From the NCBI GenBank assembly GCA_013365325.1, contig JABVXV010000116.1, forward strand, positions 1-64,000: a stretch of DNA of 64,000 nt, given 5' to 3'. Within the stretch, counting starts at the first letter, position 1. Each line of letters opens with the position of its first letter. Under the pieces are notes generated by a model, which was not told the DNA's origin, did not search any database, and saw only the letters and a program-made list of their open reading frames with translations. The position numbers and the translations under genes were made by a program. Positions 38,201-51,174 of the stretch are shown here, piece by piece. This stretch comes from Dipetalonema caudispina. Its lineage: Eukaryota; Nematoda; Chromadorea; Rhabditida; Onchocercidae.

Positions 38201-40146
38201 ACAATTTTTTAACAGAGAAGATTGTATCATATTTTGTCATTTCGATTTGATATTTTTTATCATTCTGACAGTATACAAGTATGAATTTTCTCAAATTGTG
38301 AACTTTTCATGAAATAAGAATATGCATGCTATCTAATGTCGTTAAAAAATTGAAATTTTCATCATAATTGCAATGTAGAAATTTGCATAAATAACTAATA
38401 ATTATTGAGAAAGGGAAAAGATAGTTTAAAATTTTATGGATGAAAATTTTTTTCTCAATCACTTGCCATTTTAATAACTCAAAGATCACGGAGAAGTATA
38501 TTTTGCGAGATGATATATCTCAGACATATTGAATCTAGGTAGAAAAAAGAAAACATGAAAAGTAGACAATAAGATTGGAAAGATATGCAAAGTAATATTT
38601 AGCTAACATTTTTTTTTTTTTACATTATCATCAAAGAGATAGTAGGAAGAGCCATTCTGAATCTCGAAAATTCTTATTTTCGTGATATATTCAAATGATC
38701 TCAGGAATTAAATTCAGTTCCGGAGAGTGTCAAAGACTGAAAGTTGACAAGATGTATGCATTGTATGAAAAATTGATAATCAATGTTGAGTTATTACTCA
38801 TTTCAAACATTTTTAACTCGATAATTCGTGCTATTTGTGAGATCAGATAACTCAGTAAAAGGAACTGATTCACTGATAATTCTAATTGCAGCAACATGGA
38901 TGATATATAGCTTGATGAATGATGGAAGATAATCAATGTGATAAAAATAAAGTTGTACTGATGATTAACATAGGTAGTTTAGAATCTGTTTCTTTTTGAA
39001 CTTCAAGAAAAAACGATTACCTAATTTTAATTTCTAAAGTTTAAAAAAAAAAATGGTTACCTATTAGACAAATTGATTAGGTTAAAAATTTCATGAAGAA
39101 ATATCATTGAACAATTTGAAATAATAATAATTATTTGGAAATTTAATCAATTATTACAGGAAAATAATTATTTAGTACAATGGTTGTTTACTTATTTATC
39201 TAAACACTATTTTATTTGTTTATTATATTTCCTTTCCTTATCAATCATTTTATCAGAAAAAAGAAGAAAAAAAAAAACAATGAAACAACGAATAAATGTT
39301 TAAATAACAACAACAAAAAAAAAAATGATGAAATGAAAAAATATATAATTGATTGTAATGAAAAAAAAAAAAATAAATAAATAAAATTATTTAACATTAA
39401 AAAATTTATTGTTAATTCATTGAATTATGTTTATCATTTCAACAACAATACAATCATCAAATCGTTTTAAACAGTACATATCGAAAGGAAAGCAAAATAT
39501 ATTGTTAAATGATAGGGTAAAATATATAAATCATTTCTGGGTGTATAACATTTATAAAAATTAGAACTAATCATTGAAATATAATTTAAAGTTTAAAAGA
39601 AAAGCACAAAGAAGAGAAGGAAAGGAAGAGTGAAAAAAAAAGAAAAAAAAATTCATTTTTCATTGATTATTATAAAATAATTTGAAAAAAGAATTAGTAA
39701 TGCAAGTAAATGCATGCAATATATATTTGCAAATATAAATAACGTGGCATCACCAAAGTAATTTTACCATTTTGCATTTTATGCTTCTTTTTTTTTTTTC
39801 CTATTATTCATATTCGATTCAATATTTTACAATTATTCATCCAATTTTATAGTTAAAACTTCTTCTAAAATTGTTTATTTTACAATAAAATATTGTTTTA
39901 AATTTCAAATCACAGTTAAAAGTAATACTTTGTTATATCAAAAAACTAAGACTCATTGATTAAAAGTATTCAATGATAAAGTTTGTTTTACATAAAAATT
40001 ATGATATTTGATACATTTTAAGTTTGTAGAAGTAGGAAAAAAATAATAAAATTTTTTTTTTCCACAAATTAATTGAATGAATATCTGTTCATACTTCTTG
40101 GCTGCTGTATTTGAAAGGTTATAAGACAAGGATGTTTGTCTCAACT

Positions 40147-40177
40147 TATTTTTATGGCTGTATAAGCCATAAAAATA
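40147..40177. repeat. Perfect 13-base inverted repeat with 5-base loop
   Basis: The arms tatttttatggct and agccataaaaata pair fully around gtata. The stem is short and AT-rich; no function can be assigned. Confidence 0.85.
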
Positions 40178-43100
40178 GCATAGTATTAAAATTTTTTCAA
40201 AAATATATTGATAACCTAAAACATTAGTAGATCAGTCATGGAATAATCGCATAAAAAATATTGATATCATTTAAGTCATTTTTTTGATCATATGCTGTGC
40301 AGCATTCTTTAATCAATCACTGTTGATTAATTCAAATTCAATTTAATTCTATAGCTATTGATAAAGAGCTCTTTTCAATTCCCATAATTGAAATTGATCT
40401 GATAGCCAACAATTATGATATCATCTTTAGTAATCGCTGAATAACAGGAAAAGACTTAATTCTCTGTTTTATGATAGCGTCTAATGAGACATTCTAGACA
40501 CTGAAAACTCTAAAATTTTGAACAAATTACAAAATTTTATCGTATCTACAAAATTACCCAATTTTTCATCATTTTATCAGAAAAATACCTTCCCGACAGT
40601 TTGTTCGATTTCAAATGTATGTGTTTTTATATTGTTTAGAAAACCTTGTAATACGAAGATTCTGATACGAAAGTTTGAAAGCTCTTTTAAATTCATTATT
40701 TGTATTAACATATTTCCGATTTATTAGCTTCCAGAAAAGATTTTAGAGATTTCCTGATTTTCAATCCCGCTTTTATGTTCAATACAATTAATAAAGCATT
40801 GAATCTTCCAATAATTTAACATGCAATTTACATATTTAATTTTAAATAACCATGAAGTTATCTTGTAATCAAAAGAAATAATGCAACATTCCGAATATAA
40901 ATGATAAGATAAAATTTGTATATTTTTTTGTAGACATATATTACTAATTTCTGGAGTAGTAATCATACACATGCAGTGCTATTCAGCATTTGCCGTCAAT
41001 TTTGATTAGGTTTTCAGATCGGAAATACTACTGCGGAAAAGTCGTTCATTTTTTGCGCCATATATGAAATCATTTATTCCGATTGAAGCTGTGTACATTG
41101 CTAATGACAGCCAAGTAATTTTTTGGTATGAAGAATTGATGGAAGATAAGACGAGGATAGCTAAAGTTCAAATGTTAGGACAATTATTATAAACAATGAC
41201 CAAACTGAGTATCAAAAATGTCCATTAGGTAGCTAAGTGAGTAAGCAAAAGAAAAATTAAAAAAAAAAAAAGTGAACTTATCAAAAAGAAAATGAATCCT
41301 TTATGAAATACAACAATGATTTGTTTATGAAAATGGAATGATAAATTTCTTATATTCAATGGCTAAGTGTTTGAAAATTAGTAAAGTTAGCAAATAGCAA
41401 TTATTATTTCAATGAAGTTAGCAATTATTATTTAACAAATGTGAATTCATGTAGTTTCCACGTTTACAATAACTGATTTCATAATTTGAATAGAAAAACT
41501 TTTTCTTTTTTTTTCTTTTTTTTTTTTTTATGAAAAGCACTCCTTTGGTTTCTTTCTTTATTTTATTGAATAATAATTGCTAACTTCTGATAAATAAGAT
41601 GGGATCGATGAATTTGCTTGAAAATTTTCAGACTTTTAATAAAAATTGAATGAATAATTGTTGATAATCATTAATGTAAAAAAAAAGAGTTAAAAAAATT
41701 ACGAAAAATTGTAGAATTCTTTTTGGAAGATAATAAGTTGAAAATTTATTATTTATTATTATTATCAAAATTTACTCATGAAATTTCACTTCAGGTACTT
41801 TACAAGAGAAGAATTAAAATATTCCATTAATGAAATAATACATTTTATGCTATTATTATTACCTGCAGAATTTGTTTACAGAATAAGAAAATGTTTATGC
41901 ATTAATTTATTTATTTTAAAAAGGATTGAAGGATAAACTTTATTTTAGCAAAAACAATCCGATAAAATAAGCAATGGAAAGAATGCAAAAAAAAAAGTGA
42001 TGTTTTCATCGAATAATGTAAACAGATATGAATATTCAACATTTATTTTGTACCATTAAAGTTAAGCTATGCTATCATAACAATTTAATTAGAATTGTTC
42101 TAAAATTTAACCAAAATTTTTTCAACCATTTGATTTTTTTTTTTTTTCACTAATGCAATGTCTCTCTATGTCTATTCTAAATTTCCTATTCCTTAACAAA
42201 AATTAGTTTCGTAATCGATAAAAAGTAGACCAAAATTACAACATTTTTACAACATTTTACACCAATAGAGCTAAACCAAAATTACAATGTTTTCAGCTAA
42301 TAAAGCTTGTTTCACGTTTTCAAACTCATTTTCACGTACATATCTTAGCATCTATCACTTCTTTTTTTTTCTCATCTACATATCATAATTAAAAATTTAG
42401 AAATAAAAATATATTAAGTAAAGATATTTTGAATTTAATATTTAATAAGAATATATATATCTGACAAAAAAAAAAAAAAAAAAAAAAAAAAGGAAAAGGA
42501 AAAGGAAAAAGATAGATTAATAAAATGGACTAAAAGGCCTTCTTAATGTACTTTTAGCTATTCTCATAAAATACATCTAATCGAACTAAACTATTCTATT
42601 GTCATTGCTATAAGTTTTTAAGTAATAAAAAATGAAAAAAAATTTTTTTTTTTCTTATGGTAAACTAAAAAAAAAAAACTTTGAATTATTTTACTTTTCA
42701 GTTTTTTTTTTATTTTTTTCGAAATGATGAAGAATGAATAATTTCTCATAAAAATACCATTATGCTATTTGTTTAAAAAGAAAAAAAAAAAAAAAAAAAC
42801 CAATTAGTTTTATGAATTAATTAGCATTATGTTTTTAGAAAAACGTTCCATTTCCGTTTAGTTTATTACATATTTATTGATTAAATTGAAATTTCTTTTT
42901 GAGAAAATTTTACTACAAAAATAATTATTACTTATAGTAGCAAAAATTTTTCACTTCCCTATTGCATATTTGTCTCATTCATTTTCATTGAAATAGATAA
43001 AATTTTTTGAAAATTTTACATGCATAAACAATAAATTATTTTAATTGCAAGCAATTTTCTTAATTTTACTTGAAAAATTGAAGTATATATGTTAAATTAA

Positions 43101-44015
43101 AGAATATTCATTTCTTGCTTATTACTTATACTATCAATACTTTCGCATTACTACATAAATTTGACGAAAATTTCAATTTTCTCCAAATAAAAACTATTGG
43201 ACGGAATAGAGACAGACATTTTAGCCGTATACATTTGTAATTGAATGCATTTGTTAGTTTCCATTTCAGTCGATCTGTTTTAATCTACGGAAGTTAATAG
43301 TTTTCTGGTAAGCTAAAATAAATGTTAATAATTTTATATTATTTAATTTATTTTATATGATGTCATTTATTCATATGTTTACCACTATTAACTTCTCTGA
43401 AAATAGAAGATTCATACTTTTTTTTACTTCTATTTTTTTCAATTATTTTCATCTTTTTTTTTTTTTTTTTTTTTTTTTAAATGAATATAGTAAGATTATT
43501 TATTGAATAATTCTTCGGAATATTTTCTAAAATTTATCGTTAATAATTAATATTAGTATAGAAAAAAGAAAATGATAAAGTGAATATCAAATTATTTTGA
43601 TCTATTAAATTAGCAAAATTTTATTTCATACCAAACAATCAAACAACGATTCATACTTATTTTCTAAATTTCTCCTCTTTTTTTTCACCGAATGAATGAA
43701 ATGGCTAGAATTTAATTTAAAAAAAAATTTAATTTTTTTTTTTTTTTTTTTCTATCCTATATGAATGAAATTTTTGTTTTTCATTATTCATAAATTTCCT
43801 ACTTTATCATTATCATTTCTAATATAGTAAAAATTTTCGTAGTACTCTTAAAAGTAATCAATCTAACATATATGATATGATATTTTTACATATATTTTTC
43901 TTGGCTTTTTTTTTTTTTTTTTCAATCACATTGGTTTACTTTTATTTTAAAAAGCTTAACAATATAATATCTTCAGATGATAGGCCTATTTATGAATACA
44001 ACAATGATTTATGAG

Positions 44016-44099
44016 AATATATATATATATATATACACCTGCACAGACAAATACATACACACACACACACATACACACACACATATATATATGTATATG
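44016..44099. repeat. Compound (AT)n/(CA)n microsatellite
   Basis: An (AT)n run, a short unique spacer, then alternating CA and ACAT motifs ending in a second AT run. Confidence 0.93.
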
Positions 44100-44375
44100 C
44101 ATTATCAATTCTCTTTAAGCTCTATTAAGCCAAGATCTTAGGGAGAAAAATAGCAGCAATCAATGTGTTGGCCAAGCACTATCCTACATATACATATATA
44201 TATTAGGCACAATTTGAAAAGTCGAGAGTGAAAATGAAAGGAAGGTTTTGCTAATGTTAGTTAGTGTAAGAGTATAGGAGGAGAGCAAAAATCTATACAA
44301 CTCTCTCTATTTGTCCAATTGTTGACTTATTATTATGCATCTATCAATTATTTGCTTCTAACCTAACATTCTTTA

Positions 44376-44405
44376 TATCATATCATATCATATCATATCA
44401 TATCA
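44376..44405. repeat. (TATCA)6 pentanucleotide repeat
   Basis: Six perfect copies of a five-base unit about 100 bases upstream of the CNRIP1-like start codon. Confidence 0.95.
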
Positions 44406-44506
44406 CTCATTATCATTATTATTATTTATTCATGTTAGCAACAAATATTAATTGATTAATTTAATCAATAAAAATTATTAATTTTTAGGTATAATTTGCT
44501 TTTTCA

Positions 44507-47500
44507 ATGCCGGAAGATACTGATTCAAAGATAGGTAGAACAGCTAATTTTCCACCATCATCATCAACAACAACAACAACTGGCTTCGAATTGCAATTTA
44601 GCATTAGGTACATTTAAAAAAGTTTAAATGTTATTTTTTTAATTTTGAAAATTTTTGCTTTATTCTTTGCAGCAAACATTTTCTTTTTTTTTTACAATTT
44701 AATTAATTTGATGTGAAATGGAAACTTATAAATTCTTGATTTGAAATTTGCATTTTGTGCTTTGTTAAAATTCACAAAATAAAATTATACTGAAATTCAT
44801 TAGATTCTGTAATGTTCATTAATTTTGATCATTAATAAAGTAAGTACTCAAGGTAATTCAAGAAATGCAACTAAGTGAGAAGCATAAATTGTTTGTGTAA
44901 ATATTTCTTTTCTTTCAAGGCTTCATTATACTATATTAATTAATTATACTAATTAGTAGTAACCGTTATATTATGCTAATTCAATATATTAATTAGCAAT
45001 ATGTTCAAAATGATAAGTTCCTTTGAATAATTCAGCAATTAATTAATTATTCAATTCATGCTACTTTTGCTGTAGTAAAAGAACTCTTCTGTTTTGTTTC
45101 ATTACACTCCATCCACTAAATTTAAAATTTCAAATTTTCAAATTTCAGTCTTTTATTTTCTTCATATCTTTTTACCAATAATAATTTTTTGCTTTTCATT
45201 GATTCGCAGACAAAGACTAAAAATGTCGTTGGTTTCTTAGCTAAATAATTTAGCTAGGATTAGCTGGTCAGCCGATCAACCGGTCATTGATGAAGCTATT
45301 ATTTTATAGTTCCTGATCAGTTCTCAATCTCTTTTTAAAACAAAATAATGGGTGCAAATTTAATCTTGAGAAATTTCAAAAGCTTTTCTTTTACATTCAA
45401 ATTTTTCATTGTTTCAATTTTTTTCTGTTAACAATTTTGATGCAATTTAATCTCATTTGAATTGAACTCGAAATATTTCGCGTTTTCCTGCTAAATTAAA
45501 CTTTTGCAAAAACATTCAGAAATATCTGCCAATTTTGTTTAGACGAAGTGATTTAAAATACGAAAGAAGCTATAATTATTTGCTAAAATTTCAAAATTTT
45601 CCAAGTCATTCAATAATCAAAATTGTTTAATTTAATAATTAAACCTTTCCATAGATTGCATGTCTCATTTCTTTCCTCCTTCACTCTCTGAAAATGGTTA
45701 GATTATTAAACTACAAATTTATTTCTCTCTCTAAAATCTTATTCTGATTATCAATCTTATATTAATCACTTTGTAATAGAATGAATAGCAAAATTAATTA
45801 TTTGGAAGAGAAAGTAAAAGAATCAGTATTTTCTCAATTCTAAAAATCATTCAATTATCTTAAAGCTGCATGAAAAGGAAACAAATACATCTCTTTGTTG
45901 TTTTTATTTTCTCGTGCAAGAAATTAAAATTGGAATTTTGCTATTAAATAGATTGTTAGATGTGAAGGAAATTGTAATGTGCATAGTAAAAGATGAAAAT
46001 TCAGTGGAAATTTTAGCTGAAAAAAAAGAGGAATTCAAAAAGTATGGGATACAAACATTTTATTTCATTGGTCTAAATTAAAATTTTTCTTTCAACTTTT
46101 TTTTTTCTTTTTTTTTTGAAAAATGTTCTTCCGAAAAGTTCCTTAATTCATTTTAAATTTTTAGAATATGAAAAAATTTCCACTGTTGTACCCTTGAGGG
46201 ATTTCTAAATAGAAAATAGCATCCGGAAAGAAACAATAAAATTGATTACAAAATTTGGCAATTCAATTTTCGAGAAGTACATTACCAAAATGTAACTTTC
46301 AGGAAATATGATACTGGTGAGCCAATAACATTCAAAGTTGACGGTGAACGATTTGGAAAAATGCAAGAACCTGATATGAAATCAGACGTACTTCGCCGGA
46401 CATATAAATTCCGTTCGGAAGTTATTTATAAAATTACCGTAACAACTAAGCCAGCTACCGAATTTCAGTAATAATTTCAGCGTTTTTTTTTCCTCATTTT
46501 TCTAGCCTAGTCTCTTTTTTTTCTTTCAGGATTAAAACTTCCGATTTCTAATTACTAAATGAATTATAAGTTTTTTTTCTCTTTCAATTTTTGTTTTCAA
46601 GCATAATTTTCAAAGAATTACGTATGTTTTATATTTCTTCTATGACTTTAACAAGAAATTTTAAATTGATAGTTCTTAAAGGATAGGATAAATTCATGGA
46701 GCAATTTATACAGAGAACAAATGATATGCGACAATAAAATAAATAGGCTCATTTTTAACAAGCCGAATTTCAGAAACGAAAGAGCCCCTCATTAAAATAA
46801 TGATGAATGCTTCATATTAACATCTGACGAAGTGGGCGCTTTAAAATATGAAATAATAAATTTTAAAAATTTAAAAGCTTTCATCTGATTAATCATTTTC
46901 CACCATAGATGACTCGTTTACACTTTTTTTTTTTCTTGTCTTTATTTATCGAAATAATTTTCCAACAACTATTCAAATTTTAATTTTCAAAAAAAAAAAA
47001 AAAAAAAATTCTGCTAATCTCACTATGTATTCAATTCCATTCATTTAATAATCACATATTTCGAATTGGATTAGTAACGAAGTAATGAATGATCTAAAAT
47101 ACATTGTCAAAGTTAACTTTGTAAATTCAAAATTTCATTAATGCATCATTATTATATTTCCAGTGTACTGCATATATCAGGAAGTGATTTGGAATTACGA
47201 CCAGAAAGCATTGGTGGCGGTGTTTACAGTACGGAATGGAATACAACCGGTAGTGATGTGACCCTTAACAGGAAGCGGGAATATATTACTATTTGTTTAC
47301 AGGTTATGATTACCATTTGAAAATTTTTTATGACACTTACGGGACAGGGTCCCAGAAAAGGAAGAGGAATGATAGGAAAGAAAAAAAAAAAGCAATGCGA
47401 AGCTCTCAAGTGATACAGATTAATTAGATCTAAAAATTTAGGCTAAAAATCTTGAAATAATATTGAATTTAATTTCGATTTAAACAATATAAGTGAACGT

Positions 47501-47974
47501 TTTTAGTTGATACTGAAATTAGCATATAGTACTTATAGATTGCAATGGGAATCCATTGCATTTTATTTATGTTATCCGTATCATCTAAGTTTATAAATTC
47601 ATTTCAATTCATAAATTCATATAAATGATTATCCCATTAACTTTTTATTTACCTTTTTCTAATTTTGATTATTTATAACCAAAAATCTCACAACATTTCA
47701 GCAATTTCAACTTTTTTTTTCTCGAAGAAAAAAGATCTTTATCTTTTAAATTTATGATAAAAGTTTTAAAAAATTGCCAAATATAGTTGGTAAAAGATTA
47801 AATAGTGATAGTTTTCAGGGTCCTGGAAGGATATTGCAACGAAAACTTCAAGCCAAATTCTATCGAAATGATAATAATCATGCAGATTATGGTGATAAAC
47901 TGGAAGCATTGATTTGGAAGTGTGCTGTTGATAATGCGGGAAATATAACTGTCGTTGACGAAACTGTGAAATAA
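44507..47974 (+). CDS. CNRIP1-like protein (cannabinoid receptor-interacting protein 1 family), 4 exons, 186 aa
   Basis: Exons 44507-44607, 46303-46467, 47164-47302 and 47819-47974 total 561 bases in one frame. An acceptor-like ATTTTTAG lies 18 bases before the ATG, consistent with trans-splicing. After a Ser/Thr-rich N-terminus encoded by tca/aca triplets, the core reads FELQFSIRKYDTGEPITFKVDGERFG, here quoted as FKVDGERFG, then IYKITVTTKPAT and LQAKFYRND. These match in order and spacing the CNRIP1 family hallmarks (KVDGQRFG, SYKVEVKIKPST, WQVKFYNYH). Vertebrate CNRIP1 is about 164 aa, binds the CB1 receptor tail and has a beta-sandwich fold. Nematodes lack clear CB1 orthologues, so the partner here is unknown. 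The middle section (47,164-47,302) is more diverged than the N-terminal core. Confidence 0.82.
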
Positions 47975-48805
47975 TGATCTCTTTAAATTTGTATTTTCAA
48001 TGATTTCCAGAATACTGGGAATCACTTTCCTTTTTTTTCTTTTTGTTTGAGAAAGTTTCAAAAAATCATGGCAGAATTGAGTTCATTTTGAAAACTTTAA
48101 ATCTGTAAAAAACTTGAAATAAATAAGCCAAGATACAGGATTAATACTCCAAATACAACAATAATTTAATCGGTAATACAGTCAGGAGTATTATAATCTT
48201 AATCATTCTCCTATCCTTTCATTTTGCCACTTTCAGGTATCCTAAATTTAATGAAAATTTATCGCTTTTTGAATTTCTAAATTATCATTTTATTCAATTT
48301 CATTTCTGCCAAAGGATTTGTCAATATTTCAGAAATAAATGTTATCAGGAAAAACAACTCAAAAGTACATTATTTAGCCAATGAACTTTTTTTTTTGAAT
48401 CTTACTATTAATGTGGTTTAAGTGATAATAGAATGAGTATTGCATAATGATTAAGTCAACTTAAATACTTCTATTTACATGGAATTAAACTGTTCATAGA
48501 TTTTTTTTCGATACTATAGATGATCCGATAAGAATGATAGCTCAATCGATGATTGGATAAATTGAAGGGAATAGTTTAGTGGTTGGCATTATTTTAGATG
48601 TTCGCATAAGTTCAAAAATATTACAGTTCAGAATGATTACTTGGATAATGATGATTCCCAATTCTAACTTTAATAATTATCACTTAATTGATAAGTTGAA
48701 TTGTAATGTTTAACTTCATTATTGAGCTTATACTAATATTTATCATCTATAATTTTTGAATTATTCAAAATTTAATTAGATTATAAAATATTTGCAAAAT
48801 ATAGA
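47975..48805. other. Convergent 3' flank between the CNRIP1-like and LIM genes
   Basis: No coding signal. The two genes point toward each other, so both 3' untranslated regions should lie here. Confidence 0.6.
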
Positions 48806-50527
48806 TCATTTTATAAAACGTTGTGCATCAAGCCTTGCACCCCAATAGCAATCATTATCATAAGGATGTCCATTCAGTAACCAATATTTTGCACCTTCAA
48901 CAATTTTATTACAATAATTCATCAACAAGTAGATTTTTGAATTTAAATACAAAAATAAAAAAAGAATTTTTTAACTAATAAAAATTTTTAGAGGCAATAG
49001 AAAAAGAAATTTTGGTTAAATCATTTATTTATATATGTGTACACATATAGCACATATACCCCAGTTATTTTAGTTTCAGAATTAAAAAATCCTAGAAATA
49101 TGTATATTCTGCATTTTAACTTCTAATTTCTAATTTCTGAAACTTAAATTAAAATCGAAATTAAAGGATGCAGGAGAGAATAAATTACTACTCTGAATTC
49201 AGTAAAGCCTTAAAATGAGTTTACAAACATCAATTAGTCATTTTAACTTTTTCCGCTTATAAAAAAAAGAGAAAAAAATCATTCCTTATATATTGTGTTA
49301 TAGTATGAAAAACGTATAATTGGTTCCTCGAAAAACCATTTATACAGGTTAACCTTTTCATAAGGTAGATTGAAATAAGTTGTAAAATTTGAAAAAATCT
49401 TTACAAAAATCTACATAAACTATCGATTAATTAGATGAGAATGAAAGTATCATTATTACTTGGAAAGGGTTTTTTGCATCTGTAACAGAAGAAACATTTT
49501 TGATGCCAACAATATCCCATAGCTTCCAAATATGTTTCATTTATAGCATATCCACACTCTAAATACATTTACGGTACAAGAAATATTTCTTTGAAAAAGT
49601 TGAAATAATTTCAAATCCAGTTTTACTCATTACTCGCAAGTTTACTTGTAACTCTATTTCAGATAGATAAAAGATCAATTGAAAGAAACGTTTCTTAATA
49701 ATTAGAAATTGCAAGTCTTCATTGGAAGATATTTTACATGATCGTTGTTATTTATATGCAATTGTACTATACACTACAAATAAACAAACAAATAGTCTTG
49801 AGAAGGCTTTATTTCAATTTATTTCAATTCATATCCATCCTCAATCATTTTTAATTTTTTATAGATTTGAAGTTGAAGCGTAGATACTTATTTAACAATC
49901 AGAAAATCAACATTATGAGGCATCAATATGAGATGGAAATAAGAATGCAGATATTTCCAGGAAATCTCACTGATTTCAGGATTTCATGATCGAATTAGGA
50001 TGACGAACAATTAGTTCATTTTAAAAGTAATTGAAACATTCTTATGCAAATGAAAAAAAAAAAAAAAAAAAAAAAACAAAAACAAAAACAAAAACAAACT
50101 ATGACAAGGTGTTGGTCGTATCAGGGTACATGTAACACATACTGCGTTACCATTATCAACGTAATACTCACGTGTTATATTTGCTTTACAACGTGAGCAA
50201 TGAAAATGATCACAATGCCATAAACGATTATTGGCGATAAAACCATCGTTCTTAACTATTTCTAAAATTAAAATTATGATACTGCTTAAGAAGATATACG
50301 AGTATACAAGTGAAGCAATTTTCCAGAATAACTAGCACAAACAGCCTATAATCATCTTAAGTCATGGCAACATTTCCAGGAATCTTTAATTACAGCCCTG
50401 TAATTCAATATTTTAATTGAAGACTTACATTATCCTCTACCGTAATCCTAATCCCAAAGTCATTCAGCTTAATCACGAAAATCATACCAGAACATTTGCC
50501 ACATCTTACATCTATGAAGCCTCCCAT
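48806..50527 (-). CDS. Small two-LIM-domain protein, 4 exons, 129 aa
   Basis: Exons 50488-50527, 50100-50261, 49460-49558 and 48806-48894 total 390 bases with consistent phases. LIM1 starts at residue 9: CGKC, then RLWHCDHFHCSRC, closing with CVTC. LIM2 follows after a six-residue linker: CHKC, GYCWHQKCFFCYRC, then GHPYDNDCYW. LIM fingers mediate protein-protein contacts, often in actin or transcription complexes. In LIM2 the seventh zinc ligand, usually Cys, is Asp (YDNDC). The start ATG lies 15 bases after a TTTATTTAG acceptor, so it is probably trans-spliced; an unseen upstream exon cannot be excluded. The last intron ends in AAG. The donor of exon 2 (GTTTGT) was chosen because it restores the CHKC zinc motif. 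The exact family is not recognised. Confidence 0.8.
50051..50099. repeat. Poly(A) run followed by (CAAAAA)n
   Basis: A-rich low-complexity tract directly beside the 3' end of the second exon of the LIM gene on the minus strand. Confidence 0.9.
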
Positions 50528-51174
50528 CGTAAATGCTGGCTAAATAAATAGCATTAAAATATAAATACTAAACCACGCTAACCGCATCCAGAAATGCATA
50601 TCTTATCCCAAATATGTAAATTCAAGCACTTCACCACGACTTGCACATTGAACTCGTCCAATTCATCCGACAATCCCTCTGCATGAAAAGAAAGCTGTCG
50701 CTTTTTAAAGATTGTCTTCCAACACCTTTGAATGGATATCTATTCAAGCCTGATATTGATACGGAAAGGATAGTGAAGTGTATTAAATGGCTATCGAAAA
50801 CAACAGTGTATGTTTATTTGCCCGGTAATTCGATAAACATATCGAATATCCAAGAATTTGATTTATTTCTCCAATAAACAATTAAAAGATTTTAAAAAAC
50901 AAACAAAAAAGAAAGAACAACGAGAAAGTTGCATAAGAAACGAGACTATTGCATAAGTTTTACATGTTTTCCTGAATAAAACAATTAGCTTGGTTAACAG
51001 TAAACCACCTGAATACTTCAGAAAATGTGCCGACGGCACAAATCTACACGGCGGAATATTTTCCCTGCACCATTCTTGGACACACGGCATTCGAGTGATA
51101 TGTGCGAGCAAATAAAGAGGTGAAAAACACATAAACATCAGTAATAAGGCCATTCCAAGTAGTGTACACCGCAT
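50528..51174. other. Spacer between the BED/FLYWCH gene and the LIM gene, with an in-frame post-stop ORF
   Basis: Both flanking genes are on the minus strand. Directly after the BED gene stop (51,177-51,175) an ATG opens a 103-codon frame in the same register (51,174-50,863). It begins with a hydrophobic, signal-like segment (LLGMALLLMFMCF) and later carries four cysteines before the sequence turns low-complexity. It may be only 3' untranslated sequence. The about 640-base gap followed by a trans-splice-like acceptor leaves open that the two genes share a primary transcript. Confidence 0.4.

Larger units (their letters stand above)
35298..44506. other. Gene-poor 9.2 kb stretch, rich in A/T runs
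   Basis: No convincing exon was found on either strand. The sequence is dominated by poly(A) and poly(T) runs, scattered small hairpins (36,927-36,965 and 40,147-40,177) and microsatellites near its right end. A plus-strand open frame at 35,517-35,777 is slightly less AT-rich than its surroundings but matches nothing recognised. Promoter sequence for the CNRIP1-like gene should lie near the right end. Confidence 0.5.
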
